NCBI GenBank assembly: GCA_964415245.1
Contig: CAYQAJ010000003.1
Location: 1 to 55,678, forward strand
Source: CAYQAJ01 sp964415245
Lineage (GTDB): Bacteria > Planctomycetota > Planctomycetia > Pirellulales > Pirellulaceae
Reading direction: 5' to 3'
Length of the DNA stretch: 55,678 nt
Shown here: in pieces, positions 45,778 to 55,616 of the stretch
How the letters are laid out: every line of letters begins with the position of its first letter
Numbering within the stretch: position 1 is the stretch's first letter
Program-made: the position numbers and the translations under genes
The notes under the pieces: generated by a model
What the model saw: the letters and a program-made list of their open reading frames with translations, nothing else
What the model was told of the DNA's origin: nothing
The model's database searches: none

Positions 45778-46466
45778 TCAGCGTGGCCATCCTGTTTGCC
45801 TGCCCTTCTTGCGATCTGCGGCGCGAGTTGCCCGACCATCTGGCGGGTCGGCGCGTGCGCTGCTCCCGGTGTCGAGCGGTGGTGCGGGTCGCCACCGCGC
45901 CGGGCGTAGCGCCCGAGGCGATCTTCGCGCCGCCCCCCACGGCGCCGCCGCGGCAGCGTTCGGCCGATGAGGCGGTGTCGGAGGCCTCCCCGATTAGCCA
46001 GGCTCTGGGCCGCCGTCGTGAGATGAGTGAGGCGGATATGGACATGACGCCCATGGTCGACGTCACGTTTCAGCTTCTCATCTTCTTCATGGTGACGGCT
46101 GCTTTCAGCCTGCAATCGTCCATTCCGCTGCCGGTGCCGAAAGACGAGCAGGCCAGCACGCAGGTCGCCACGCTCGAAGACATTGAGGACAATCCCGAAT
46201 ACGTCACCGTGCGAGTCGACGCGAACAATACGTACATCGTGGAGACGTTGGACTGGGAGGTAGAAGCGCCCAGCAAGCACGAATTGATCCGCAAGCTGCG
46301 CGAAGCCCGCTTGGGCAACTCGGCGAAGCAGGTTCCCAATAAGCTGCTGGTTCGGGCCAGTGGCGATGCGCACCATGAGGCGGTCGTCGGCGCCCTCGAT
46401 GCTGGCACGGAGGTGGGCATGGAGGAGATACAACTCGCCACTTCCTCCGACGACTCGCTCGACTGA
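45774..46466 (+). CDS. exbD: ExbD with N-terminal zinc ribbon
   Basis: 230 residues if the GTG at 45774 is used (GTGA overlap with the previous stop); a GTG at 45783 is an alternative. Residues 7-40 form a zinc ribbon of the MJ0042/planctomycete type: FACPSCDLRRELPDHLAGR then CSRCRAVVRV, with Cys10, 13, 30 and 33. A Pro/Ala linker leads to a standard ExbD: ADMDMTPMVDVTFQLLIFFM with Asp96, then a periplasmic domain ending LLVRASGDAHHEAVVGAL. Because the ExbD N terminus is cytoplasmic, the zinc ribbon should face the cytoplasm. It may regulate or anchor the motor; this role is inference. Second ExbD in a row suggests a heterodimer. Confidence 0.88.
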   Translation: MISVAILFACPSCDLRRELPDHLAGRRVRCSRCRAVVRVATAPGVAPEAIFAPPPTAPPRQRSADEAVSEASPISQALGRRREMSEADMDMTPMVDVTFQLLIFFMVTAAFSLQSSIPLPVPKDEQASTQVATLEDIEDNPEYVTVRVDANNTYIVETLDWEVEAPSKHELIRKLREARLGNSAKQVPNKLLVRASGDAHHEAVVGALDAGTEVGMEEIQLATSSDDSLD

Positions 46467-46500
46467 AAACGATGCAGCAAGCGTAGCTAAGGTCTCCCAA

Positions 46501-49500
46501 ATGACGGCCGACGAATTCATTAACCGGCTCGAACAGCAAAGGCTGTTGGACGAAGGGGTGCTGGCCAGCCTGCGCCGCCGCGTGGCCAAGAAAGGGGGCA
46601 GCGTCACGCCGGAATCCGTCGCCAAGCTGCTGGTGGAAAAGGGGCATCTAACCTCGTTCCAAGCTCGCATGCTGCTGGGCGAAAAGGCGGCCGGCAAGTC
46701 GCAACAGCGGCCAGCTACCGCACCAGCTCCAAGGGGGACCGGTGGCGGGAAGCCAACCACACCGCCGGCCGACGACGAGCTTGGGCTTGCCCCCGACGAC
46801 GAACTCACACCCGTTGCCGACGATGAGCTTACGGCCGTGCGCGACGATGAGTTGACGCTGATGCCCGGCGACGATCTTCGAGTTGACGACGAACTGGGCT
46901 TGGCCGACGACGAGCTGGCCGTGACCCGCGAGCTGGACGCGGCGCCCGCCGGCGACGACGACGGCGAATCCGACGCGCCAGCGCATGCCCGCGACGCCGA
47001 CCCGAATCGTTTGTCGCGGCGCCGACGCAAGCGACCTGCCTTTCGCGGCGATCCGGGCCCGCCGCCGTCGGCCGCGCAGCAAGGCCCGGCAGCGGGCGAC
47101 GACGTTGTCGATCTGGATTACGTCGCGGAAGGGGCAGCGCCGCCGCCGCCGGTCGGCTCACCGGGCTACCATTCCGCGGCGATGTACGGCGGGCTCCAGC
47201 ACGGCGATCCACTGGCCGATCCATCGACGGGAGCTCCGGGACTTGCGTCGCTATCGTCAGGTATGGGTCAGCCCATGCCGGGCTCGGTTGCACGGCCGCC
47301 CAAGAAACATCGGACGAGCAAATGGGAATCGCCGCTGATGCTGATCGGCGGCGGGGCCCTATTGCTCTTGGCGATGCTGATGGCGTTTCTGATCTTCGTG
47401 CTGACGCGCGGCGATGCCACGGAAATGTTCCAGTTGGCCGAGGACGATTACAACGCCGGCTCGTATTCGCAGGCGATCGAGCGATATGACCGGTTTCTGG
47501 CGAAGTTCCCCCGCGACGAGAAAGCCGGCCTGGCACGGGTCCGCTCGGTCGTCGCAACGCTGCATTTGAAGGTCGACGGCAAGAATTGGGTCGAGGCACT
47601 GGAAGTCGCGCACCAGCGTCTTCCCGAAGTAGAAGAGGAAGAGAGCTTCAGCGAAGCGCGGCCCGAGCTGGCTACACTGCTTCCCGACATCGCGGAAGGT
47701 TTTGCCCACGCCGCTCGATCGGCCAGCAATACGGCAGTCGCCGAAGAGAACGCCGCACTGACGGACGAGGCGCTCGAGCTGGTCAACAACAGCGTGTACT
47801 TGCCCACTTCGCTCCGCCAGACGCAACTGTCACGCATTGAGCGGATTGGGGAGACGCTGGCGCTGGCCCGACGCAACATCGAGCGCGATAACGCGCTCGC
47901 GGCCGGCTTGGAGAAGATCGAGGCTGCCGCGGCCGACCACCGGACGGCCCAGGCGTACGCAATCTACAAGGACCTGATTCGCGACTTCCCCGCTCTCGAA
48001 GCCAGCGACGCTCTCAGCGACGCGGTGCGCTCGGTTACCGAGCAGGAGCGATTGCTTGTCACGGTCGGGAACGAGAATCTCGCTCCGCTCGTTGATCAGG
48101 AGCCGCCTCGCACGCGCTGGCAAGTGCTCACGGCCACCCGCTCGGGAACGGGCCTCTCCGGCAGCGAAGACCGCATGACGCTGGTGTTGGCCCGCGGCGC
48201 CGTGTACGGAATCGAGGCCAAGTCGGGTCGCGTGCGTTGGCGTCGCTTCGTGGGGCACGAGACGACGATCTGGCCGATGCTGATGTCACGGCAGGCGGGC
48301 GGCGACGCCCTTTTGGTCGACTCCAGGCGACATGAGCTCGTGCGTGTGCGGGCCGACGACGGGCAGCTTGTATGGCGGCTCCCCATCGGCCGTCCCTTCT
48401 TCGAACCTGTGACCGTCGATTCGTCGATCTACGTCGCTACCGAGGACGGCCGTGTGCTGGAAATCGACGCCGCATCGGGCAACTGCTCGCGATATGCCCA
48501 ATTCCCTCAACCGCTCGCGGCGGCGCCGGGGTACGACGCAAAGCGGTCCGCGCTCTATCTCGTGGGGTCCCATTCGACCTTGTACATGCTGTCGCTTGAG
48601 AACCTCCGGTGCCAGCAAGCGTACTATCTGGGCCACAAAGAGGGCACCGTTGCCGTCCCGGCCACGGTCGTGCAGGGATTCGCCTTCATTGCGGAAAACG
48701 CCGGGGTCGGCTACTCGTTTCTGCACGCCGTGGCGCCCAGCGGAGAAGATGGGTCGCTCGAAAGTCGCGGGGTCGAAAATGGGCGGCTCAAGGGCCGCGT
48801 CGTCGTGCCGCTCGTCCCGTACAAAGGGCAGACGATCGCCGTAACCGACGTCGGCGAGATTCGAGTTTTTCGCGTCGATGCGGCACAAGAAGACCAACCA
48901 GTCCGCTCCGCTGGGCGATTCGTCGGCGCCTGGTCGCAGCCAGTCGTCGGATATCCGCTGGCCGATGAGGGGCGGCTATGGGTTGCCGACCGGCGGTTTA
49001 CTTTGTTGAAAATCCAATCGACGCTTGGCGAGCTGAGCCGCGTGTGGGTCAAGGATGACGGTCCGGCCTTTGTCGGTCCGCTGCAGTTATTCGGCGAATC
49101 AGTAATCGCGGCACGACGTCGACGCGATTCCCCGGGTGTCACCGTGTCGGCGGTGCGCGGCGACGACTATTCGCCCCAGTGGCAGCTTGACCTGGGCGAG
49201 GCGGTTGCCGGCCTGCTGAACGACAACGCGTCGCCCGCTGCGCTGCAGGTGGTGACAGCGCGCGGCGAGTTGATCACCCTCGACGCGTCGACGCGGGCCG
49301 CTGGCTACGTCGACGACCCCGGTGCCGCGGCCGGTTTGATTAAGCCCGGCGTGGTCTTCAGCGACGGCGTGGAGCTCGCGCCGGGGAAACGGGTGTACTT
49401 CGACCCGCGGCGAGTCGAGCAGCTCCTCCTGTACGACGCTTCCAATTCCGCGCGTCCACTGAGCACGGTGAATCTCGAAATCGAAGCGGGCGCGGCGAGC

Positions 49501-50262
49501 GTGTCCCCCGTCGCGTTTCACGGCGGCTTGCTCGTTCCCACCTCTACCGGACAGGTGCAGTGGGTCGACCCGCTCGGTGCCCAGCCCAGGCTGCTCCCCT
49601 TTCAACCGCCGCTCGAAGCTGGCGCGCGCGTCGCATGGCGGCGGCCCGCCGTGATTCCGGGCGCTCTCGATGAATTCGTCATCGCCGATAGTCGCCGCAA
49701 GGTGTACCGCGTGGGAGTGCGAAACGAGCCTCAGCCTCACCTGGCGTCGATGGCGGAGTTGGAGCTCGATGCATCGATCGATTCGCCGCTGGCCGCGTGC
49801 GGCGGCGTGGTGTACGGCGTCGTGCGACGCGACTCGCGCGACGTGGTCGTGTCGCTGGCGCTTCCCGCGCTCAAGCCGGGTCAGGAATTCGAGTTGCAAG
49901 GTCGCGTTGTCTGGGGACCCGAATCGGTGGGCGGCACGGTATTGCTGTCGACCGACGTCGAAGGGCTGATCTGCTTCGAGGACGGCGGGAAGCGCCGCTG
50001 GGCCCAGACCTACGGCCACGGACCGATCGTCGGTCGCCCGCTTCCGGTGGGCGGCGATTTTATCCTTGCGTCCCAACAGGGCATTGTGTGGCGCGTCGAT
50101 GGGTTAAGCGGCGAAGAGCTGGCGCGATGGGAAGTCGGCGAGCCGCTGGCGACCGGGCCGATCGTGCTGGGCGACGACCTTGTGGTGGGCGGAGCGGATG
50201 GCATGGTCTTCGCCGTTGCCTCGACGAAAGCAGATTCCGCCGCCGCGAGCCCGGCCCCATGA
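46501..50262 (+). CDS. TM-TPR-PQQ-propeller protein with kinase-type N-terminal domain (copy B)
   Basis: 1,253 residues from the ATG at 46501 (AAGG 8 bp upstream). N-terminal helical domain (1-60, FINRLEQQRLLDEGVLASLR then VEKGHLTSFQARMLL), which resembles the short domain found before many planctomycete Ser/Thr kinases. Acidic DDELT-type repeats (about 84-140), a Pro/Gly linker, a transmembrane helix (about 280-302, LMLIGGGALLLLAMLMAFLI), a TPR-like region (about 310-520) and a C-terminal PQQ/WD-like propeller (GAVYGIEAKSGRVRWRRFVG; DGQLVWRLPIGRPFFEPVT) follow. Cytoplasmic N terminus and periplasmic propeller are predicted. No quinone role is implied by the fold. Paralogue of 31300-35319, where an FHA domain replaces the N-terminal domain. 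Confidence 0.82.
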   Translation: MTADEFINRLEQQRLLDEGVLASLRRRVAKKGGSVTPESVAKLLVEKGHLTSFQARMLLGEKAAGKSQQRPATAPAPRGTGGGKPTTPPADDELGLAPDDELTPVADDELTAVRDDELTLMPGDDLRVDDELGLADDELAVTRELDAAPAGDDDGESDAPAHARDADPNRLSRRRRKRPAFRGDPGPPPSAAQQGPAAGDDVVDLDYVAEGAAPPPPVGSPGYHSAAMYGGLQHGDPLADPSTGAPGLASLSSGMGQPMPGSVARPPKKHRTSKWESPLMLIGGGALLLLAMLMAFLIFVLTRGDATEMFQLAEDDYNAGSYSQAIERYDRFLAKFPRDEKAGLARVRSVVATLHLKVDGKNWVEALEVAHQRLPEVEEEESFSEARPELATLLPDIAEGFAHAARSASNTAVAEENAALTDEALELVNNSVYLPTSLRQTQLSRIERIGETLALARRNIERDNALAAGLEKIEAAAADHRTAQAYAIYKDLIRDFPALEASDALSDAVRSVTEQERLLVTVGNENLAPLVDQEPPRTRWQVLTATRSGTGLSGSEDRMTLVLARGAVYGIEAKSGRVRWRRFVGHETTIWPMLMSRQAGGDALLVDSRRHELVRVRADDGQLVWRLPIGRPFFEPVTVDSSIYVATEDGRVLEIDAASGNCSRYAQFPQPLAAAPGYDAKRSALYLVGSHSTLYMLSLENLRCQQAYYLGHKEGTVAVPATVVQGFAFIAENAGVGYSFLHAVAPSGEDGSLESRGVENGRLKGRVVVPLVPYKGQTIAVTDVGEIRVFRVDAAQEDQPVRSAGRFVGAWSQPVVGYPLADEGRLWVADRRFTLLKIQSTLGELSRVWVKDDGPAFVGPLQLFGESVIAARRRRDSPGVTVSAVRGDDYSPQWQLDLGEAVAGLLNDNASPAALQVVTARGELITLDASTRAAGYVDDPGAAAGLIKPGVVFSDGVELAPGKRVYFDPRRVEQLLLYDASNSARPLSTVNLEIEAGAASVSPVAFHGGLLVPTSTGQVQWVDPLGAQPRLLPFQPPLEAGARVAWRRPAVIPGALDEFVIADSRRKVYRVGVRNEPQPHLASMAELELDASIDSPLAACGGVVYGVVRRDSRDVVVSLALPALKPGQEFELQGRVVWGPESVGGTVLLSTDVEGLICFEDGGKRRWAQTYGHGPIVGRPLPVGGDFILASQQGIVWRVDGLSGEELARWEVGEPLATGPIVLGDDLVVGGADGMVFAVASTKADSAAASPAP

Positions 50263-50337
50263 ACGGCGATGAATTGTTCGCCGAGTCTTTGATACCACTA
50301 CTATTGCCGCGCTAAGCCGAGCGCGGACCGTTGAAAC

Positions 50338-52752
50338 GTGTTCCTCCTTCTCTCAACTTCCCGCCAACAAAGTGACCCTCGCGCGGCCCATCGATCGCGA
50401 GGGCGCCTCGCGTGGCTTACGACTTTTGTAGCCACCTGCCTCGCCAGCTTGTTCGCGTTGTGCGAGCCCGCGCGCGCCCAGCCGGCACCGGAAGGGGGCG
50501 AAAAGCCTCCGCTCATCACGCAAGATCCCTTCGATCAGATCACGCTGAACGACGCCGATGGCAGACCGGTGGTCATGAAGATCCAACCGCTGAACCTGCC
50601 GAACGGTACGCTGCCGGCCAACCCCAATGAGGTCGTCCCTGTGCGCCTCGTCGATCGCCCCGACGAGCAATTCGAAGTCACTCGCGGGGCCATTCGCAAG
50701 TACGAGCGATGGGAGCAGATCGTGCTGGCCGAGGTCGAACGCTTCATTTCCCAGGGCAAGCTCGACATCGCGTTCCGCAGCCTCGAATACTTGTGGGACA
50801 AGTACCCGGGCACCCCGAACCTGGAGGCGGTTACCAGCGCGTATCTCTACCTCGACGCCGGTCGCCTGTTTCAAGCGAAGCGCTACGATGAAGCGCTGGC
50901 CATCCTCGACGAGCTGTATCGCAGAGATCCCGACTATCGCTACCCCGGCGATCTGCGCAGCGTGCTCACCGTCCTGGAGCCGACGATCGACCGCCTGCTC
51001 GAATCGTACATGAGCGACCAGAAGTACGTCGCCGCGCGGCGGATTCTCAACCGCGTCAAAGAAACGTACGGCGAGAAGCTGCCGCAGTTGGTCGAGCGTT
51101 GGGAGGCGCGACTGGTCGAAGTGGCCGATTCGCAGCGGGTCGAAATCGAGCGCCTGCTGAATGGCGGCAAGTTTCGCGAGGCCCGCGCCGCCGCGCGCCG
51201 CATGCTCGAAACCTGGCCCAGCGATTCGGCCCGCGCCTTGGTCGCCGACCTCGAGCGCCGCTACCCGCTCGTCGTGGTCGGCGTATCGCAGCCGGCCAGG
51301 TCCAGCGATCCCCGCAGCATCGACGATTGGGCCGCCCGACGCGTCGGCCGACTGACTCACCGGACGCTGTTCGAGTTCTCGGGCCACGGCCCCGAAGGAG
51401 GTAAGTACGAATCCCCTTTGGGCAGCGTCACGCGCAGCGACGACGGCCTGCAGCTCACGTTCCAGCTTCGCGAGTCCACAACCGACGGAATCGCCCCGAA
51501 CGTCAATGGATACGACCTGGCACAGTTCCTCATGTCGCTGGCGGACCCCGACAACCCGAATTACTTGCCCGCATTCGCCGCCCTCGAACCCGCGGTGCGC
51601 GTGAATCGCGTGGTTCGCGTCGAGTTGGCGCTTCAGCGGAGCCACGTTCTGCCCCAGGCGCTGCTCCAGGTTCCGCTGCGCCCGGCATATCCGTTGCTCG
51701 AACCGACGACCGAAGGATTGGGGCCGTACGTGGTGGCCGGCGTGGACAGCGACGAAGTCAGCTTCGCGCCTAATCCTCGGTATCAGTCGGAGGGCTCGAA
51801 CGCGCCACCCAGCATCGTCGAGACGCACATCGACGATGCGCAGGCGGCCGTGTCCGCGCTCTTAAACGGCGAGATCGACATGATCGACCGCATTTCGCCG
51901 TGGTCGGCCCAGCGCCTTCAGCGCGAACCGCAAATCACCGTGGCTCGCTACGATCTGCCGCTGGTCCACGTGCTGGTGCCGAATCTTGAGCGTCCCTACA
52001 TGGCCAGTCGCACTTTTCGCCGTGCGCTGGTGTACGCGATCGATCGCGAGGTCATCCTCAACACGCAGGTTCTGCGGGGCGCCGCCGTGCCCGACTGCAG
52101 CGTGGTGAGCGGTCCGTTTCTGTCGGGCATCGAGGGGAACGCGGCCATCGGCTATGCCTATGACGAGAGCCTTCCACCTTTGCCTTACGAACCCGCGCTG
52201 GCCGCCACGCTGGTGCAGTTGGCCGAGCGCGAGTTGGAAGAGAAGGCGCGGCTGCGCGAAGAACCTGCCCCCAAGCGCGAGCCCTTGGTGCTGGCCCACC
52301 CCGGGACCGAAGTCGCCCGCATCGCGGCCCAATCGATCGCCTTGCAATGGCAGGCGATCGGCATCGAGTGCCAGACCAAGGAGCTACCCCCCGGCGCGAC
52401 GACTGATCCCAAGGGGGAAGCCGACCTGCTCTACGTCGAAGTTCCTATGTGGGAGCCGGTGGTCGACGCCCGGCGTCTGCTGGAGCCAGCCGACTCGGCC
52501 TATGCCGCCGAGAGTCCCTTCGTCCGGCTTGCACTGCGACAACTCGACGGGGCTCGCGACTGGCAACAGGCCAGCCTGCGGCTGCACGAGCTGCACCGGG
52601 TGACGTATGCCGAGATGACCGTGCTGCCGCTGTGGCAAATGGTCGATTACTTCGCCTATCGCAAGAGCCTGCAAGGCGTCTCCTCCAGGCCACTGACCCT
52701 GTATGAAACCGCAGCCGACTGGCGCTTGGCAGCCCCGCCGGCCGGCCCCTGA
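50338..52752 (+). CDS. TPR-like / family 5 solute-binding-protein fusion (copy B)
   Basis: 804 residues, GTG start. Signal peptide with a long basic n-region (to about residue 47, cut near EPARA), a helical repeat region (about 115-315; RSLEYLWDKYPGTPNLEAV, ARRILNRVKETYGEKLPQL) and a family 5 extracellular solute-binding domain (about 320-795) with VNGYDLAQFLMSLADPDNP, PLVHVLVPNLERPYMASRTF and RRALVYAIDREVILN. Peptide-type ligands are typical of the family, but no ABC permease is near. 3 bp separate it from the next gene. Paralogue of 28979-31303. Confidence 0.78.
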   Translation: MFLLLSTSRQQSDPRAAHRSRGRLAWLTTFVATCLASLFALCEPARAQPAPEGGEKPPLITQDPFDQITLNDADGRPVVMKIQPLNLPNGTLPANPNEVVPVRLVDRPDEQFEVTRGAIRKYERWEQIVLAEVERFISQGKLDIAFRSLEYLWDKYPGTPNLEAVTSAYLYLDAGRLFQAKRYDEALAILDELYRRDPDYRYPGDLRSVLTVLEPTIDRLLESYMSDQKYVAARRILNRVKETYGEKLPQLVERWEARLVEVADSQRVEIERLLNGGKFREARAAARRMLETWPSDSARALVADLERRYPLVVVGVSQPARSSDPRSIDDWAARRVGRLTHRTLFEFSGHGPEGGKYESPLGSVTRSDDGLQLTFQLRESTTDGIAPNVNGYDLAQFLMSLADPDNPNYLPAFAALEPAVRVNRVVRVELALQRSHVLPQALLQVPLRPAYPLLEPTTEGLGPYVVAGVDSDEVSFAPNPRYQSEGSNAPPSIVETHIDDAQAAVSALLNGEIDMIDRISPWSAQRLQREPQITVARYDLPLVHVLVPNLERPYMASRTFRRALVYAIDREVILNTQVLRGAAVPDCSVVSGPFLSGIEGNAAIGYAYDESLPPLPYEPALAATLVQLAERELEEKARLREEPAPKREPLVLAHPGTEVARIAAQSIALQWQAIGIECQTKELPPGATTDPKGEADLLYVEVPMWEPVVDARRLLEPADSAYAAESPFVRLALRQLDGARDWQQASLRLHELHRVTYAEMTVLPLWQMVDYFAYRKSLQGVSSRPLTLYETAADWRLAAPPAGP

Positions 52753-52755
52753 CCG

Positions 52756-54453
52756 ATGCACGCGAACTCCAATATCCGACGGTTCTTGCCCCCGGCAATC
52801 GCACGCACAGCCGTGTGCGCCGCCGTACGGCGTGCCACATGTGCCATGGCGCTCATTGCCGCGACATTCTGGCCACCGTTCGCGTCTGCACAGGACGGCC
52901 CGCCAATTCTGCCGTGGGAGTACTCCCCCTACCGGATCACCGTGTGGATGGTGTGGTCCGACGCGCCGGAGATGACACCGCGGCTACGGCAAGAAGTGAC
53001 CCAGTGCATCGTGCGGCAGTGCGAAGCCCACGCGCTCTCCGAGTGGAACGTCTCCGTCGATCCGGTCCCCGCCGTGCTCCGGGTCGACGTGCTGCGGGCG
53101 ATGGGCGACGTGACCGCCGAGCACGTCGTGGCCGCGGAGTCCGAGGCCCTGGCAAGCGACAAGCTGATGCTCGTGACGGTCGTCGCGGAGGGCGGCGGCT
53201 GGCGCGTCACGGCACGCGAGCTCGACTGCCGCACACGATTCTTCGGCGCGATCGTCGAGCGCCGCGCCGAGCAGCGCGAGCTGTTGGGCCTCACCGTGTT
53301 TGGCGCGGTTCTCGAGGCGTTCCGCCCGATGGGGCGCATCGAACGCACGGAAGAAATGCGCCCCGATGGCGCGCGGATGCGAGTGGCCCGCGTGCGGATT
53401 CGCGCCGGCGGCCTGGCCCTCGATGAGCGGTCGCCCGCGTTCATTCCCGATGGAGCGGTGCTGCGGCCGATCATCCGCCGCAACGATCGGCAGGGCAAGC
53501 CACGCCCCGGCGGAATCTTGCCAATCCCTTTGACGTTGCTCGAGGTCAGGGAGGCGGCACGCTGGGACGATGACACGACGACGACCGTCGACTTCCCCTC
53601 CTCTGCGCCCACCGAGCCTGGCGCTTCCGAGAATGATAACGACTCGACAGGGGCCGGCGATACCGACGCGATCGCTTCCAATGACACGACACCCAATCGT
53701 GGCCGCGGTTTGTTGAACTGCGAGATTCACTCCGGTATTCGCGGTGCGCTCGGTTCGCGCAGCAGTCGACGCGTCGAGCAGTATGCTCTGCTGGCCAAAC
53801 CGGCCCACTCATCGACGCAGTTGCGATTGCAAACGGCCGGTTCCGCTTCGCGCCCTCTCGGCGGGTACGACATCTACGCTCGTCCCGAAACGAACCAGGA
53901 CAAGTCCGAGTTGGTCGGCCGCACCGATTGGCGCGGCACGCTCGACGTTCCACCCGGCGACAAGCCGCTCCGCGTGCTGTACGTCAAAAGCGGCGGCCGG
54001 CTGCTGGCTCGCATCCCGATGGTGCCGGGCCTCGATCGGGAAGAGGTCGTCGACCTTCCCGACGACGACCTGCGACTGGAGGCGGAGAGCGTGCTGACCG
54101 GCCTCCAGGGGTACATCATGGATGCCGTCGTGCAGCGCGAGTTGGTCGTCGCGCGAATCCGCCGTGACATCGCCGAGAGCAAATTCGAATCCGCCGATCA
54201 ACGACTTGCCAAGCTGCGATCCTTCGAGCGCCCCACCGACCTGGAACGGCTCCTCGTGCGGCAAGAGCGGCGCTTTTCCGGGGCTAGTGCCGACCCGAAA
54301 GGCCGCATCGCCCCCATGTTCGCCGACGCCCGCGGGCTGCTCTCCCAGTTCCTGAATCCCAACCTGCCGCAACAGCTTGCCCAGGAACTACAGGAAGCGC
54401 GGCGTGCCGCCGGCTCCACGGGTTCGACGGACGACGCGGATGATGCGCCCTGA
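52756..54453 (+). CDS. Secreted unknown protein with WExxPYRI motif (copy B)
   Basis: 565 residues. A signal peptide (about 24-46, cut near ASAQ) leads to PILPWEYSPYRITVWMVW, shared with copy A, then MRVARVRIRAGGLALDERSP and an Asp/Asn/Thr-rich linker (about 280-310). A middle domain with GGYDIYARPETNQDKSELVG and IPMVPGLDREEVVDLPDDD follows, and then charged helices. It lacks the C-terminal FPGEP domain of copy A. No known family recognised. It is the last gene of copy B, 3 bp after the solute-binding fusion, so it probably acts with it in the periplasm or at the surface. Confidence 0.7.
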   Translation: MHANSNIRRFLPPAIARTAVCAAVRRATCAMALIAATFWPPFASAQDGPPILPWEYSPYRITVWMVWSDAPEMTPRLRQEVTQCIVRQCEAHALSEWNVSVDPVPAVLRVDVLRAMGDVTAEHVVAAESEALASDKLMLVTVVAEGGGWRVTARELDCRTRFFGAIVERRAEQRELLGLTVFGAVLEAFRPMGRIERTEEMRPDGARMRVARVRIRAGGLALDERSPAFIPDGAVLRPIIRRNDRQGKPRPGGILPIPLTLLEVREAARWDDDTTTTVDFPSSAPTEPGASENDNDSTGAGDTDAIASNDTTPNRGRGLLNCEIHSGIRGALGSRSSRRVEQYALLAKPAHSSTQLRLQTAGSASRPLGGYDIYARPETNQDKSELVGRTDWRGTLDVPPGDKPLRVLYVKSGGRLLARIPMVPGLDREEVVDLPDDDLRLEAESVLTGLQGYIMDAVVQRELVVARIRRDIAESKFESADQRLAKLRSFERPTDLERLLVRQERRFSGASADPKGRIAPMFADARGLLSQFLNPNLPQQLAQELQEARRAAGSTGSTDDADDAP

Positions 54454-54469
54454 GCAAATGGGCAATCCT

Positions 54470-54501
54470 GACGCGGAGACGCGGCGACACGGCGACGCGG
54501 A
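54470..54501. repeat. Short 8-bp tandem repeat
   Basis: Four units, GACGCGGA, GACGCGGC, GACACGGC and GACGCGGA, in the space between the convergent copy B end and the NHL protein gene. No clear stem-loop or terminator is seen with it. Confidence 0.7.
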
Positions 54502-54594
54502 GATTCGTCCGCGATCCGTTCGCAGTTGGAGTTGCCTCTGCTACTGAAAACTGAACACCGATCCGCTTATGGCGGATTGAAAACTTGTCTCCCC

Positions 54595-55467
54595 TTACTC
54601 CGCCGACGTCTCGATGGCGACGGTTTCGATTTTCCCTTCCTTGTCGATGCGAAACAGCGCCTTGGCCCGCGGATCGATCACCAGCAGCGAATTCCCCTGC
54701 CACGCCATTCCCACGGGGTTCACCAGCGGCTCTCCCTCGACCCACTTTTCGATGGTCGGCTCGGCCGCGTCGGGCGAATTGCCGACCTTCACCTTGTAAA
54801 TCGCCTTCGCGTAGCCGTCGGTCACGTACGCCGTGCCTTCCGCGTCGAGCGCGATCGCATTGGGGAACAAAAACTCTCGCCCGGCGACGATCGTTTCGAC
54901 CTTGCCGTCGGGCGCTACCCGGTACATTGCGTTCTCGCCGCGCGACACGACCCACAAACGACCGTCGCCGTCGAGCGCCAGAGCCGTGGGAGCCGATACG
55001 TCGGCCAGCTTCACCGGCTCGCCCCCCATCGCCGGCACTTTCCAGATGCAGTGCCGTTCCAGGTCCGACACCAACAGGAATTCGCCCTTTGCGTCGGCGA
55101 CTATGCCCATTGGCATGCCGACGCTTCCGCCGGCCAGCGGCACGGGTTTGCCCTCATCGTCGAATCGGTACACGTCGCGCGTGGCCGTATCGCCGGCCAG
55201 CAGTTTGCCGCTGGCGTCGATGGCCAGGCACCGCACGGCGTTAAGCGGCGTGCGAAATTTCTTGGAACCCTGGATGTAGACCGACAACTTTCCACCGGTC
55301 AGCTTCCACACCCCCGGCAGATTCCGGTCGGCCAGGTAAATGTCGCCCGAGGGCGCCACCGCCACGTCGATCGGGTATTGCAGCTCTTGCGCGTGCAGGT
55401 GCGCGGGCGCGGCCGCCAAGAGAATCAGGAGCGCCAACCCCATGCAATCGAATGTCCTTACCCCCAC
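54595..55467 (-). CDS. Secreted NHL/SMP-30-like beta-propeller protein
   Basis: 290 residues. The GTG at 55467 is chosen because AGGGAG lies 7 bp upstream; the ATG at 55443 is the alternative. Signal peptide to about residue 26 (APAHLHAQ). The rest is a series of six or so propeller blades with NHL-type strands: YPIDVAVAPSGDIYLADRN, AVRCLAIDASGKLLAGDTA, GIVADAKGEFLLVSDLERH, TALALDGDGRLWVVSRGEN, NAIALDAEGTAYVTDGYAK. NHL propellers serve as binding scaffolds or, in SMP-30 relatives, lactonases; the metal-site residues cannot be assigned here. Convergent with cluster copy B, so probably unrelated to it. Confidence 0.82.
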   Translation of the reverse strand: MGVRTFDCMGLALLILLAAAPAHLHAQELQYPIDVAVAPSGDIYLADRNLPGVWKLTGGKLSVYIQGSKKFRTPLNAVRCLAIDASGKLLAGDTATRDVYRFDDEGKPVPLAGGSVGMPMGIVADAKGEFLLVSDLERHCIWKVPAMGGEPVKLADVSAPTALALDGDGRLWVVSRGENAMYRVAPDGKVETIVAGREFLFPNAIALDAEGTAYVTDGYAKAIYKVKVGNSPDAAEPTIEKWVEGEPLVNPVGMAWQGNSLLVIDPRAKALFRIDKEGKIETVAIETSAE

Positions 55468-55616
55468 CTGGTCGCTCCCTTTTCAAGCGAATGAATCTGT
55501 TTGCGCCGAATAGCTCTATCGTAGCATCGCGCTTCAACGGCTGCGACTGTTTGGAGTTTTCCGACGATTGACTCCGCCGTCGCCGTTGGCTCCAGGCTAA
55601 ACGACGGAAACTGGCA

